35,024 nucleotides of DNA from Thermoprotei archaeon (GTDB lineage Archaea > Thermoproteota > Thermoprotei_A > Sulfolobales > Ignisphaeraceae): the NCBI GenBank assembly GCA_003661775.1, contig QMWT01000003.1, positions 1 to 35,024 on the forward strand, given 5' to 3'. The notes beneath the pieces are model-generated. The model had not been told where the DNA came from and ran no database searches. It saw nothing but the letters and a program-made list of their open reading frames with translations. A program made the translations under genes and the position numbers. Below, in pieces: positions 15,364 through 24,265 of this stretch; the stretch's first letter is position 1; each line of letters opens with the position of its first letter.

Positions 15364-16830
15364 TTGAAATACATTTACGAACCAGCTTACAAACTTGTCG
15401 ATCTCTTCCATCAAGAACCCGACAAAATATTTGATTACATTGATGCCGTTTTCAATAGAATAAAGTCTGTTGAGAGCAAGGTAAAATCCTACATAACACT
15501 TCGTAGTTACGACAGCGTACTCAAGGAGGCCGAGGAGGTAGTGCTCAGGATTAAGAAAGGTGAGCATCTGCCCCTCGCAGGGATCCTCATAGCGGTGAAG
15601 GATAACATATCAACACGCGGTCTGCGAACTACCTGTGCATCCCGAATTTTGGAGAATTATGTTCCTCCATACGATGCTACAGTTATTAAAATGATCAAAG
15701 AAGCGGGGGGTATAGTCGTAGGGAAAACAAACATGGACGAATTCGCGATGGGTTCAACAACGGAGAACAGCGCATTCTTTCCCACACACAATCCCTGGGA
15801 TCTGACACGTGTACCTGGAGGTTCATCTGGAGGAAGTGCCGCTGCTATTTCGGCTGGAGAGACAACTCTTGCCTTAGGTAGCGATACCGGAGGCTCCATA
15901 AGGTGCCCAGCAGCTTTCACGGCAACAGTAGGACTTAAGCCTACCTACGGTCTGGTAAGCAGGTATGGGTTAATAGCCTATGCTAGCAGTCTGGATCAGA
16001 TAGGTCCCATGGCTAGAAATGTACATGATGTAGCACTGTTACTAAGCATAATAGCTACTCACGACTCACTCGATTCTACATCTATACCGCGTATACAAAG
16101 ATGTAATTTCTTAATGGAGCTCCTAGACACAATGAAGAAAAGACCTCGCCTCAAAATAGCTTTGGTAAGAGAATTGTGGAAAGGCGTAGAAGAGGATGTT
16201 GGCAAGGTGCTTCACAATGTTTTGGACAAGTTGTGCTCCGAGCACATGTGCGAAGAAGTTTCTATCCCCATAGTACACTATGCACTGCCTGCTTACTACG
16301 TCATAGCTATGGCCGAGGCGAGCTCTAATCTAGCTAGATACGATGGTGTTAGATACGGCCTGAGCACTACCAAAGAAGGTAGAAATTGGATCGAGGTTTT
16401 CTCAGAAGTTAGATCTAAAGGTTTCGGATTCGAAGTAAAGAAGAGAATTGCGTTAGGAGCATTCATACTAAGTGCAGGCTATCAAGAGCAGTACTACATA
16501 CGCGCGTTAAAAGTTCGAAGGATACTAAAGGTTGAATTTGACAAACTGTTTACGAAGTTCGATGTAATCGCCTTGCCTACCATGCCTATAAAACCTCCGA
16601 GGCTCGGCGAGGCTATAACAGACCCTATAAAGCTTTACAGCATGGATATAGACACTGTGCTAGCCAACATGATAGGTTCACCTGCTGTAAGTGTTCCAGC
16701 GGGATTTGCAAACGCGCTACCAGTGGCTGTGCAGTTCATGGGGAAGCCTCTTTCCGAAACAACGCTCTTGTACGCCGCATCTCTCATTGAAGAAATTACA
16801 AAGCTTCATGACCTAAAACCTCCGTTATGA
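15364..16830 (+). CDS. gatA: Glu/Asp-tRNA amidotransferase subunit A
   Basis: 488 residues, the amidase subunit that releases ammonia from glutamine. The amidase-signature triad is intact: Lys79 (IAVKDN), Ser154 (PGGSSGGSAA) and Ser178 (DTGGSIRC), the same numbering I recall for Staphylococcus aureus GatA. Starts at TTG 15364, 6 bases after the gatC stop, behind GGTGA at 15353-15357. The stop TGA lies in the GAGGTGA that precedes gatB. It works in the cytoplasm with GatB and GatC, amidating Asp-tRNA-Asn (and possibly Glu-tRNA-Gln). Confidence 0.96.
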   Translation: MKYIYEPAYKLVDLFHQEPDKIFDYIDAVFNRIKSVESKVKSYITLRSYDSVLKEAEEVVLRIKKGEHLPLAGILIAVKDNISTRGLRTTCASRILENYVPPYDATVIKMIKEAGGIVVGKTNMDEFAMGSTTENSAFFPTHNPWDLTRVPGGSSGGSAAAISAGETTLALGSDTGGSIRCPAAFTATVGLKPTYGLVSRYGLIAYASSLDQIGPMARNVHDVALLLSIIATHDSLDSTSIPRIQRCNFLMELLDTMKKRPRLKIALVRELWKGVEEDVGKVLHNVLDKLCSEHMCEEVSIPIVHYALPAYYVIAMAEASSNLARYDGVRYGLSTTKEGRNWIEVFSEVRSKGFGFEVKKRIALGAFILSAGYQEQYYIRALKVRRILKVEFDKLFTKFDVIALPTMPIKPPRLGEAITDPIKLYSMDIDTVLANMIGSPAVSVPAGFANALPVAVQFMGKPLSETTLLYAASLIEEITKLHDLKPPL

Positions 16831-16841
16831 GGTGAAATAGA

Positions 16842-18296
16842 GTGGCGGAATCTGGTGTTAAGATAGGTCTCGAGATTCACGTACAGCTAACCGCACTTAA
16901 ATCAAAACTATTCTGTTCGTGCCCTACGGATTACCGAGGTAAGCCTCCTAACACCAACATCTGCCCCGTATGTCTAGGGCTACCCGGGGTCCTCCCTGTT
17001 GTTAACAGAAAAGCTATTGAGTATGCGATAATGGTCGCCCTCGCACTGAACTGCAAATTAAGCAACAAAGTAGTGTTCGTACGTAAGCATTACTTCTATC
17101 CTGACCTACCTAAGAATTATCAGATATCGCAATACGATGGAATAGGCTCGACCCCCCTCTGCCGAGACGGATATCTGCAGATACGTGTAAATGGAAAGAA
17201 CAAAGTCGTGAGAATAAGGAGGATAAATATAGAGGAGGATCCTGGCAGACTTACGTACCCTACGGGTGATATTGCTACTAGCAGATACAGTCTTGTAGAC
17301 TACAACCGTTCGGGAATAGCGCTACTGGAGATCGTCACTGAGCCTGATATACATACACCGCAAGAAGCCCGAGCTTTTCTTACAAAGCTCGTGAGTATTC
17401 TTGAACACCTAGGGATAACAGACATAAGCCTTGAAGGCGCTTTCCGAGTGGATGCTAATATATCGATCGGGGGTGGAGGAAGAGTAGAGGTCAAGAACAT
17501 AGGCTCTATAAAAGATGTTGAAAGAGCCTTATCTTATGAGATCCTAAGACAGCGGAGCATAGTAGCTAAAGGTGGCGTTGTTAAACGGGAGACTCGCCAC
17601 TGGGATTCTAGTAAGAGGATAACAGTCAGTTTAAGAGTGAAGGAAACCGAGGAAGATTATAGATACTTCCCTGACCCAGACCTACCTCCGATAACGATCA
17701 GCGATGAGCTTGTAAAACAAGTAATGGAGAGAATGCCTGAGTTACCCGATCATAGAATAAAACGCTTTATGAAGCAGTATGGTCTCGATGAATACCGGGC
17801 TACAGTCTTAGTTATGGAAAAGTGGTTGGCTGACCTCTTTGAGAGCGTGGCTAAGCTTTACAGTAACTACAAGAGAATTGCTGATCTCTTGATTACGGAT
17901 TTCATGAGGTGGGTCAACGAATTTAGGCTAACTCCACGTGATGTCAAAGCTACACCTCAGGTACTAGCTAAGTTGCTTAGACTCCTAGACCAAGGGGTTA
18001 TTAGCATAAAGATCGTTAAGGAGATACTCCCTGAAATTATAAGTAAAGGTGTAGATCCGGAGGATTACATAAAGAAGAAAAGGTTAACTAGGATCGCAGA
18101 TGAGGAGTATCTGAGGAACATAGTAAGGGAAATTATACATAAAAATAGAAAAGCTGCGCTTGACGCTCTCACCAACCCACGAGCTATAAACTACCTAATC
18201 GGTATGGTCATGAAACAAACTCGGGGACGTGCTGACCCAAGCATAACAGCCAAGCTGGTAAGAGAAGAGCTTGCTAGACTCAAAGAAGAGAAGTAG
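16842..18296 (+). CDS. gatB: Glu/Asp-tRNA amidotransferase subunit B
   Basis: 484 residues, the tRNA-binding kinase subunit that activates misacylated tRNA and receives ammonia from GatA. Visible features: GLEIHVQL at the N-terminus, zinc-type Cys in LFCSCPTDY and NICPVCLGLPG, RKHYFYPDLPKNYQISQYD, and a C-terminal YqeY-like helical tail. The length fits GatB; the archaeal GatE is longer with an inserted domain, so GatDE is excluded. GTG 16842 follows GAGGTGA by 6 bases. In archaea GatCAB mainly makes Asn-tRNA where it is present. Confidence 0.96.
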   Translation: MAESGVKIGLEIHVQLTALKSKLFCSCPTDYRGKPPNTNICPVCLGLPGVLPVVNRKAIEYAIMVALALNCKLSNKVVFVRKHYFYPDLPKNYQISQYDGIGSTPLCRDGYLQIRVNGKNKVVRIRRINIEEDPGRLTYPTGDIATSRYSLVDYNRSGIALLEIVTEPDIHTPQEARAFLTKLVSILEHLGITDISLEGAFRVDANISIGGGGRVEVKNIGSIKDVERALSYEILRQRSIVAKGGVVKRETRHWDSSKRITVSLRVKETEEDYRYFPDPDLPPITISDELVKQVMERMPELPDHRIKRFMKQYGLDEYRATVLVMEKWLADLFESVAKLYSNYKRIADLLITDFMRWVNEFRLTPRDVKATPQVLAKLLRLLDQGVISIKIVKEILPEIISKGVDPEDYIKKKRLTRIADEEYLRNIVREIIHKNRKAALDALTNPRAINYLIGMVMKQTRGRADPSITAKLVREELARLKEEK

Positions 18297-18301
18297 GTGG
18301 T

Positions 18302-18369
18302 TATGCTCACCGCGTGGTTTCCTCATCACACAGTTATTCAGCTCTTAAAACCTCGATCATCGCAACATA
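18302..18369 (-). ncRNA. Weaker C/D-box sRNA candidate after TFS
   Basis: Minus-strand order: C GCGATGA (18357-18363, one mismatch), 15-nt guide, D' CTGA (18338-18341, exact), 8-nt spacer, C' GTGATGA (18323-18329, exact), 12-nt guide GGAAACCACGCG, D GTGA (18307-18310, one mismatch). TATG (18366-18369) can pair with CATA (18302-18305) as a short closing stem. It fills the 82-base spacer between gatB and the TFS stop, downstream of TFS on the same strand. Weaker than the 11993 candidate because two boxes are imperfect. Confidence 0.4.
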
Positions 18370-18378
18370 CTGGGGTCT

Positions 18379-18717
18379 TTACTCATACTCTCTCCACACA
18401 TATCCGCATTTCACGCACTTGAAGAATCTTGTTGTAGGTTCATCAGCTGCACGTGTCTGCATTTCCCAATAGTAGACTTCGTCATATCCACACTTAGGAC
18501 ATCTGACAACACCTTTAAGCTTAGGTGCTGCTTCGGGCATCTTGCCTTCTAACACTATCGTCTTCTCTTTCTCACTATGTTCGATTCTCTGGCTGAGAAC
18601 TAAAGAGCTTGGTGTAGAGTTTAGTATATAGCCGCATTTAGTACATACTAGCACGCTCTTTCCTCCACTTCTTCTAGGTAACATCATCCCTCCACATCTA
18701 GGACAAAAGTACATCAT
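18379..18717 (-). CDS. tfs: Transcription elongation factor TFS
   Basis: 112 residues. Two zinc ribbons: N-terminal CPRCG ... CTKCG and C-terminal CPKCG ... CVKCGYVWREY. The C-terminal ribbon contains QTRAADEPTT, whose acidic Asp-Glu pair reaches the polymerase active site to stimulate transcript cleavage in backtracked complexes. The ORF opens at 18723, but ATG 18717 is preferred: GGGGTG lies just upstream and the ATG overlaps the TAA of the preceding gene by one base. Last gene of the long minus-strand train, near Rpo11, so its placement fits its role. Confidence 0.95.
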   Translation of the reverse strand: MMYFCPRCGGMMLPRRSGGKSVLVCTKCGYILNSTPSSLVLSQRIEHSEKEKTIVLEGKMPEAAPKLKGVVRCPKCGYDEVYYWEMQTRAADEPTTRFFKCVKCGYVWREYE

Positions 18718-19088
18718 TAACACCCCGAATAGCCAGAAAGAAACTGCGTGTAACCCGCTTTTAAGCTATGCCTACATAATGCATAGCAAACATGTCGGGC
18801 AAAATCAAGCCACCTGGATACAATGCTCATACCCCTCGACCCTTGCAAGGTCTTGAATCTCTTTACCTCATAAAGTTTCTTCAAAAGCTCACTATCTACA
18901 CCAACATCTATGTATATGTAGCTTACCTCGCCGAGTATGCTATCGCTAAGAAGTTCTTGCACTAGTTCTCTAGAGGAGCTGTGAAGTACTATCTTATCTA
19001 ACCCTCGACTGCCTCTCACCACTAGGGCCATGCAGGGACAACATTTATCAGGATGAGTAATTATGAGAATCCTAGATTCACGCTTCAT
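18717..19088 (-). CDS. Unknown Cys-rich protein between Rpo11 and TFS
   Basis: 123 residues, not recognised. It opens with a strand (SRILIITHPD) followed by KCCPCM, a Cys cluster where a thioredoxin-like fold would have CxxC; the middle has a strand YIYIDVG and helices, and further Cys lie at the C-terminus (HVCYALC, final SGC). A metal or redox role is possible but unproven. ATG 19088 overlaps the Rpo11 stop by 11 bases and its TAA shares a base with the TFS ATG, so all three are translationally coupled. That placement implies a role linked to RNA polymerase, by context only. Confidence 0.7.
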   Translation of the reverse strand: MKRESRILIITHPDKCCPCMALVVRGSRGLDKIVLHSSSRELVQELLSDSILGEVSYIYIDVGVDSELLKKLYEVKRFKTLQGSRGMSIVSRWLDFARHVCYALCRHSLKAGYTQFLSGYSGC

Positions 19089-19380
19089 CCGAGCCTCCTA
19101 ACACCTTCTCTATTTCAGTGCGCAATTTCTCGCTAAGGTTCTTAGCCTTATTTAGAACCTTCATGAGTACCTCCAGGGCATCCACATTCCCATCAGTAAG
19201 TATCACAACTTCAGGGGGTGAAACCAGAGGGTGATCGATTATGTATGCTGCATACTTAACTCCTGGCTCGCGCATTGCTAATTTCGCTATTAAATTAGGC
19301 AACGAATGCTTATCTTCATCATAAATTACGAAACGTATCTCATTCTTTGTATACTTCTTCAGCTCAACCTTTGGAGCCAA
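19078..19380 (-). CDS. rpoL: RNA polymerase subunit Rpo11 (RpoL)
   Basis: 100 residues, homologue of eukaryotic RPB11 and of bacterial alpha N-terminal domain. HSLPNLIAKLAMREPGVKYAAY followed by DHPLVSPPEVVILTDG is the family signature. It pairs with Rpo3 (not in the window) to nucleate polymerase assembly. TTG 19380 follows GGGAGG by 4 bases. It overlaps the unknown Cys-rich gene downstream by 11 bases. Confidence 0.95.
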   Translation of the reverse strand: MAPKVELKKYTKNEIRFVIYDEDKHSLPNLIAKLAMREPGVKYAAYIIDHPLVSPPEVVILTDGNVDALEVLMKVLNKAKNLSEKLRTEIEKVLGGSDEA

Positions 19381-19415
19381 GGTTCCTCCCTGCAGGTTGT
19401 CGTTGAGACAGTCTA

Positions 19416-20039
19416 TTAATGTTCCGCTGAAACATCAAATCCCTGATCCTCGATAAGCCTCCGTGCAGCTTCAGTCCATGGAACAATTAACTCTCCGGAA
19501 TCTCCTAAAAGTCCTAGCTCTTCTAATCTCCTAAGAAGAGATGGCGGTCTCTGTCCAGTAATAGCGCCAACCATAATTAATACCTTCTTTACATTAGCTG
19601 GGACATCTATTCTCTCCAGTCGAGTAAGCGCTTCACTTACCATCTTGGCAACTTCAGCTAATTCCGTAACAGACATATCAGCGTAAATAATATTTCCACG
19701 AAGTTCTGCCTTGATGCCGTTGAGCTTAAGTAGCTCTACGACCACCTCAGGTACTACGGGCCCCTTTACAAGCCTGCTCAGTTCTTCGACAAGAATACCG
19801 CTTCTGGCACTTTCACTACGTCTTCTAATGAGTTTAACTGCTTCACGTATTCTCAAGACCGTTCTAACAACATCAGGCTCAAACCCTACAACCCTGAGGT
19901 AGATCTTGCCGCCTCTTATGAAGCCAAACACGTCTGCCCTCATCGATACCTCCTCGCTGAGTCTATCCATGAGTTCAGAGCATGTCCTCGGATCGCCGCA
20001 GTCGATAACAAATAACCTCTCAGCGTAACCGCGCGTCAT
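19416..20039 (-). CDS. DUF2067-like conserved archaeal protein
   Basis: 207 residues. From pattern and position I take this for the uncharacterised crenarchaeal DUF2067 family, which I recall near Rpo11 and Csl4; this is memory, not a search. It has an N-terminal strand with a DCGDPRTC stretch, a central helix rich in Arg (REAVKLIRRRSES), and a C-terminal VLIMVGAITGQRPPSLLRRLEELGLL segment. ATG 20039 follows AAGGAGAG by 4 bases. Position between Csl4 and Rpo11 suggests an RNA-related role. Confidence 0.65.
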   Translation of the reverse strand: MTRGYAERLFVIDCGDPRTCSELMDRLSEEVSMRADVFGFIRGGKIYLRVVGFEPDVVRTVLRIREAVKLIRRRSESARSGILVEELSRLVKGPVVPEVVVELLKLNGIKAELRGNIIYADMSVTELAEVAKMVSEALTRLERIDVPANVKKVLIMVGAITGQRPPSLLRRLEELGLLGDSGELIVPWTEAARRLIEDQGFDVSAEH

Positions 20040-20084
20040 CTTCTCTCCTTATTCAATTACTTACTCAAGTTTTTATCTTCTTTA

Positions 20085-20669
20085 TCAACGAGTCCTTTTA
20101 TAATGCCGTGTTATCAGGTAGTCCAGCGAAACTCTTCTATTTTCTTGATTACAGCATTCAGGGCATCTCAACTTATCGTTATCCTTCACAAGTGGTGCGC
20201 CACATTTTGAACAATAGGCTAGGATCACACCTAGCCGTGGCTCTTTAATGCTTAGCAAGAATGGAGGCTTGGAGCTAAGCACCTTAGCTTTTACTAGATC
20301 ACCTACTCTCAGCACTTCAAATATGCTATTTACTCTATGCTCACTTACTTGGGATATATGTAGGAGACCAGTGAACGCAGTTTTGAAGGGCATTGCTAGA
20401 TTTAGCGCCAGAATCTTTACGAAAACGATATCGTCCCTACCACCGCTTACTTGTCCTATTACAACATCACCTACACTGGGTATCGATACCTTTTTGCTTG
20501 GAACTACGTACACCCTTCTTAAGTTCATATCGTAGACGACTCTTCCGACCACAGCTGAGTAGATATTCCCGTCCTCTACATACGTACCCGTTGAGGCCAT
20601 GAATTCTTCCTCGACACAAAGATTATCACGCGGAAGTACCAGCTTCATCTCTTCACTCAACCGGTTCAC
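20085..20669 (-). CDS. csl4: Exosome complex RNA-binding subunit Csl4
   Basis: 194 residues, cap subunit of the archaeal RNA exosome (with Rrp4, Rrp41, Rrp42), which recruits RNA and DnaG. Domain order: N-terminal barrel with KLVLPRDNLCVEEEF and the IYSAVVGRV turn; S1 domain including TGLLHISQVSEHRV and LLSIKEP; C-terminal zinc ribbon CSKCGAPL ... CPECC. The GTG at 20669 overlaps the preceding stop as GTGA (4 bases). An internal ATG (20648) giving MKLVLPRDN is a possible alternative and matches the usual family start. Confidence 0.93.
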   Translation of the reverse strand: MNRLSEEMKLVLPRDNLCVEEEFMASTGTYVEDGNIYSAVVGRVVYDMNLRRVYVVPSKKVSIPSVGDVVIGQVSGGRDDIVFVKILALNLAMPFKTAFTGLLHISQVSEHRVNSIFEVLRVGDLVKAKVLSSKPPFLLSIKEPRLGVILAYCSKCGAPLVKDNDKLRCPECCNQENRRVSLDYLITRHYKRTR

Positions 20670-21301
20670 CTACCTGATTTTCTGATAAAGTACAGGTCTA
20701 TAGAGACCCTATATACTCTACGTTTATGGCTTTCAAACAGTTGAGGTATCAAAATGTTTCTGGTATTGAGAATCAAAGCCCTGTACCCCTTCCTCAACGC
20801 AGTATCCATAATAAGCTTCCTCGTCCCGTAATTGGCCATGTGCATAGTGTAAATAGCTTGTGGTGCAAAGGAGTACGCACACTTTAAAAATAGCATATCA
20901 GCTCCTCGTCTATGTATGCCAAAGGGAGGGTTCATGATAACTGTGTCGACACCTCTTAATGAAATATTAGGGATCACGGCTGTAAGACTGTGCAGTCTTT
21001 CGCTTAATCTCAGTCTTCTCGCCCATTCATCGGCGAGCCTTACAGCTTCGGTATCTATATCTATACACAGAACATCTGATGCTCCTAGGAGCAAGCTTCC
21101 TATCGCAAGTACGCCGGTGCCACAACCTAGATCCGCTACCACTTTACCCTCTATATCACCTCTCATGTATGCTTCCCACAGAATTTCGCTGGCTGTATCA
21201 CCGTCAGTCACATACTGTTCAAGTTCACGAACAGCTCTAGGAAAACTTGGAGCTCTACTCAATAACAGCGCAAGCTCGCGCCTGCTCTTAATACCTACCA
21301 A
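20666..21301 (-). CDS. METTL5-type RNA N6-adenine methyltransferase
   Basis: 211 residues. SAM-binding VVADLGCGTGVLAIGSLLLGA, acidic CIDIDTEA, and catalytic NPPFGIHRRG, the NPPF motif of N6-adenine methyltransferases. LEQYVTDGDTASEILWEAY at the N-terminus matches the METTL5/COG2263 family; the eukaryotic enzyme makes m6A in 18S rRNA with TRMT112. The archaeal substrate is presumably rRNA but is inferred. TTG 21301 overlaps the Dph2 stop by 7 bases. Confidence 0.85.
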   Translation of the reverse strand: MVGIKSRRELALLLSRAPSFPRAVRELEQYVTDGDTASEILWEAYMRGDIEGKVVADLGCGTGVLAIGSLLLGASDVLCIDIDTEAVRLADEWARRLRLSERLHSLTAVIPNISLRGVDTVIMNPPFGIHRRGADMLFLKCAYSFAPQAIYTMHMANYGTRKLIMDTALRKGYRALILNTRNILIPQLFESHKRRVYRVSIDLYFIRKSGR

Positions 21302-22305
21302 GGATACACATACCTCTCTTCACCAGTAAGAACCATGTAAGCCTCTCCGGGAGTTAATACAGGCTTCCTAAATTCGTAAAGGTCGTCTATAGGTATGCGT
21401 GGACATGATGCCACAACAAACACATCTACATCTTCGGAATCTAAGTTCTCGAGCACATGCTGGTCTAAGTACAATGCTATAGTTTTTATACACGTACCAC
21501 CACGTTGCCTAATTAATTGACATATCTTATCGACAATACTTGGTCTATGCTGTCCATATACGCCATCTATCACTACCCAAGTCTTTGCCTCACGACTATA
21601 CGCAATCTTCCAGTACCTAATCCTCAAGATCTTCTTAACATCTTCTTGTACATCTCTAATAGCACCAGTATAGGGGTCAACCATTACAATTGTAGAAGCT
21701 CTGTCTAGGTTTCTTAACGCTACCCCTATTGCATGAAATCTCCCACCTGCTACCACAAGGGTAATATCTATATCCTTAGGTATCTTAGGAACAAGACAGC
21801 CCGTTACGATGCCCCCGTACTCCGCTCTAAATCCCTTGGTGTTTAGAAATTCGACTAGCCATCGAGAAAGCTCTGCATGCTGAGATGTAGTTAACACTAA
21901 CACGCTCTGCACATTCTTAGTTCTGATATAGTCTACAATTCTCTCAAACCTAAGATTGTGGACCCCCGTGTATTCAGCAGGTATAAACAAGACTGGTATT
22001 GCAGGAGTATAGTTTGGATACTCTACATGCCCTATGTGGACCAATAAATCCGAGCCAGAAATTCTAGAACCTAGCTCGTCCAATAGACAAGAACCGTGTG
22101 AGGGATTCAATGAAAAGAGAATCTCTACACTCTCTACGCATCTGCTAAGCTCTTTGTACAGGAAGGGAATACATCTTAAAAAACCTTCAGGAAGCTGTAT
22201 TAGAATCTTTCTGCACTGCCTTCTCTTAACCACTTCACATATATAGTCAGTTCGGAACTCATAATTTTTGCAAAACTCTGCAACTCCTTTATCTGTACGA
22301 ACCAT
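21295..22305 (-). CDS. dph2: Diphthamide biosynthesis enzyme Dph2
   Basis: 336 residues. Radical SAM-type 4Fe-4S enzyme that transfers the 3-amino-3-carboxypropyl group from SAM to a His of elongation factor aEF2, the first step of diphthamide synthesis. The three cluster Cys are visible at C73 (NPSHGSC), C170 (VTGCL) and C301 (VVASCPRIPIDD), close to the C59/C163/C287 I recall for Pyrococcus. ATG 22305 lies 4 bases after the L10e stop; the longer ORF (22341) would overlap L10e. Gly-Ser replaces the usual Gly-Ala before the first Cys. Confidence 0.92.
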   Translation of the reverse strand: MVRTDKGVAEFCKNYEFRTDYICEVVKRRQCRKILIQLPEGFLRCIPFLYKELSRCVESVEILFSLNPSHGSCLLDELGSRISGSDLLVHIGHVEYPNYTPAIPVLFIPAEYTGVHNLRFERIVDYIRTKNVQSVLVLTTSQHAELSRWLVEFLNTKGFRAEYGGIVTGCLVPKIPKDIDITLVVAGGRFHAIGVALRNLDRASTIVMVDPYTGAIRDVQEDVKKILRIRYWKIAYSREAKTWVVIDGVYGQHRPSIVDKICQLIRQRGGTCIKTIALYLDQHVLENLDSEDVDVFVVASCPRIPIDDLYEFRKPVLTPGEAYMVLTGEERYVYPW

Positions 22306-22309
22306 ATCA

Positions 22310-22825
22310 TCAACTTGCCTTGGCAAGCTTCTTAATGACAATCCTAGTTTTTACAGGAAGTTTTGATGCTGCTCTGCGTAGAGCCTCTTTAGCATGTTCT
22401 ATGTTGTTAGACTTGACGCGTACTTCTATGATCTCTGTACCCATATCTACACGTGCTGCTGTCCCTACGGGCTTACCAAAAGCTAGGCGCATACCCTCCT
22501 GTAGTCGGTCTGCACCGGCAAATGCCATCATCTTATGCTCGCGTATCACATGGTGCGGATATGTTCTTATTATGAGCATGAAGTTCTGGTCGCCAATGGT
22601 TGTGCTAAGATATTTAGATGCCATGAGTCGCGCAGCTTCGAGCGCATTGTGCCTTACAGCAGCTTTCTCTAATGCCATTAAAACTACAACGGTATCTGCG
22701 TCTATGTGTGGATTACCCATAACGTACTTAACTATCTTTGGAGGTGGCACGCCGTGTATGTATTCCTTCCTTGTGTATGGGGGCTTCTCTTGATGTGTAT
22801 AGCATCTGGCAGGCCTTAGAGGCAT
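22310..22825 (-). CDS. rpl10e: Ribosomal protein L10e (uL16)
   Basis: 171 residues, full length. [22 protein letters not shown] is the characteristic start, followed by [36 protein letters not shown] and the basic [24 protein letters not shown] loop that reaches the peptidyl transferase centre. ATG 22825; a CTTTAAAGT at about 22861-22869 may be its own TATA box, so transcription may restart here inside the train. Confidence 0.97.
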   Translation of the reverse strand: MPLRPARCYTHQEKPPYTRKEYIHGVPPPKIVKYVMGNPHIDADTVVVLMALEKAAVRHNALEAARLMASKYLSTTIGDQNFMLIIRTYPHHVIREHKMMAFAGADRLQEGMRLAFGKPVGTAARVDMGTEIIEVRVKSNNIEHAKEALRRAASKLPVKTRIVIKKLAKAS

Positions 22826-22884
22826 AACGTATACCCCAGCGACTCTGAATTCATTACCGTACTTTAAAGCTTTGCTCGCTGCTC

Positions 22885-23625
22885 CTACAAGTCACTTTCC
22901 TTAACCAAATGCCGGAATTCTCGAAGAGCTACGGCAGCTCTTCTAAAGAATAGTGTTAGGACCCCGACCTCAGCCTTGGAGAGCGGATAACAGTTCACAA
23001 GTCTGCGTAACACTAACTTCATCTGTTCCTTCTGTCTATCATCAGAACCTGCATACTCCGATGCGCTTACTATATACTTTTCGAGTATACCGAGCTCAGC
23101 TTCACTAGCTCTAGATACTTTGAGCATAGAACTTGATCGATACGCAGTATGCTTATAGAACACATATAATGCTATAGCTACAGCGTGGCTTAGGTTCAGC
23201 GTGGGGTACTCGGGGTTAGCGGGTATGTGAACGGTGTAAGTACACGTGGACAGTTCTTCACGTGTTAAACCGACACTCTCCCTCCCAAACACCAGCGCCA
23301 CTTTCTCTCTATTCTTAACAATATCAACAAATTCCTCTATGGACAGTGCATGCCTGAGCACATCACCACCGCTACTCACTAAGGCTGTAGTACACCCAGA
23401 AACCTCGACACCACGCAGTGCTTCACTCAAGCTCCCTACAACGATCACACGCTTACGATCGATAAACTCTGCTCCACGGGCAGCGAACCTTCTAACTTCT
23501 TCGGAGAAAGGATCGATGCGCGGATTAACTAGGTAAAGTTCTCTAACGGCGAAGTTACGACATAGCCTCAGTATAAAGCCTAGGTTTATCTCGCCTTCAG
23601 GCTCAACTAGCACAACTCTAAGCAA
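22885..23625 (-). CDS. trmJ: SPOUT tRNA 2'-O-methyltransferase TrmJ
   Basis: 246 residues. SPOUT/TrmJ signatures: [22 protein letters not shown] at the N-terminus, [17 protein letters not shown], and [21 protein letters not shown] forming the trefoil knot. Archaeal TrmJ methylates the ribose of C32 in tRNA anticodon loops. Helical C-terminal extension after the knot. TTG 23625 follows GAGGCGAG and overlaps the preceding gene by 8 bases. Confidence 0.93.
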   Translation of the reverse strand: MLRVVLVEPEGEINLGFILRLCRNFAVRELYLVNPRIDPFSEEVRRFAARGAEFIDRKRVIVVGSLSEALRGVEVSGCTTALVSSGGDVLRHALSIEEFVDIVKNREKVALVFGRESVGLTREELSTCTYTVHIPANPEYPTLNLSHAVAIALYVFYKHTAYRSSSMLKVSRASEAELGILEKYIVSASEYAGSDDRQKEQMKLVLRRLVNCYPLSKAEVGVLTLFFRRAAVALREFRHLVKESDL

Positions 23626-24265
23626 CTTTACTCGCCTCGTAAACGTATAGTTCCTCGAAAAAGAACTTCTGCACTGATCTCATAACTACATCGTATCCCA
23701 TGTTTCTTAACTCAGTGATAGCTCTACTCACGTTTCCGAGGGAACTCAGCAGGAATACGTATTTCCCTCCGTAGTCCAAAACATTATAGACATCTCTTGA
23801 AATCCTAAGAAATACTTCTATTCCTTCGTAACCTCCGCTCCAAGCTATTCCTGCCCAACCAGCATCTCGAACTGGAAGATAAGGAGGATTAAACAATACA
23901 ACTTCGAATAACTCTTCCCGCCTTAAGCTAGCCACACCATCTCCTTGAACTACATGCCATAAACACTTGTGTTTACCAACACTATTCTTCATGTTGATAG
24001 AAGTTGATGCAACCGCATCGGGTGACAGATCAATAGCTATAACCTCTTTACATAGGAAACAGAGCTCTAATGTCAGTATACCGGAACCGCAACCTATATC
24101 TGCGCACATCCTAGGTTTATCCTTCGATGCCGGAAGACTTAAGTTGTGGACTACTTCGAGAATCGCGTAGCTATCCTCTGCAGGCTCGTACGTATCTCCT
24201 ACAATAATTAATTCAGTACCGTGGTAGTAGTCGGGCACTCTGCTAACATTTTTTGTCAAAGGCAC
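23618..24265 (-). CDS. HemK2/Mtq2-like N5-glutamine methyltransferase
   Basis: SAM-dependent methyltransferase of the HemK/PrmC superfamily. Visible motifs: TYEPAEDSYAILEVV, CADIGCGSGILTLEL, acidic AIDLSPDA and the catalytic FNPPYLPV, which in this family positions the glutamine amide. Archaeal members resemble eukaryotic N6AMT1/Mtq2, which with Trm112 methylates release factor eRF1; that target is inference here. The start is unclear: ATG 24346 would overlap ksgA by 91 bases. GTG 24265 and TTG 24259 (TTGA overlap with the ksgA stop) give family-like N-termini, and no ribosome site decides. Confidence 0.82.
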   Translation of the reverse strand: MPLTKNVSRVPDYYHGTELIIVGDTYEPAEDSYAILEVVHNLSLPASKDKPRMCADIGCGSGILTLELCFLCKEVIAIDLSPDAVASTSINMKNSVGKHKCLWHVVQGDGVASLRREELFEVVLFNPPYLPVRDAGWAGIAWSGGYEGIEVFLRISRDVYNVLDYGGKYVFLLSSLGNVSRAITELRNMGYDVVMRSVQKFFFEELYVYEASKVA

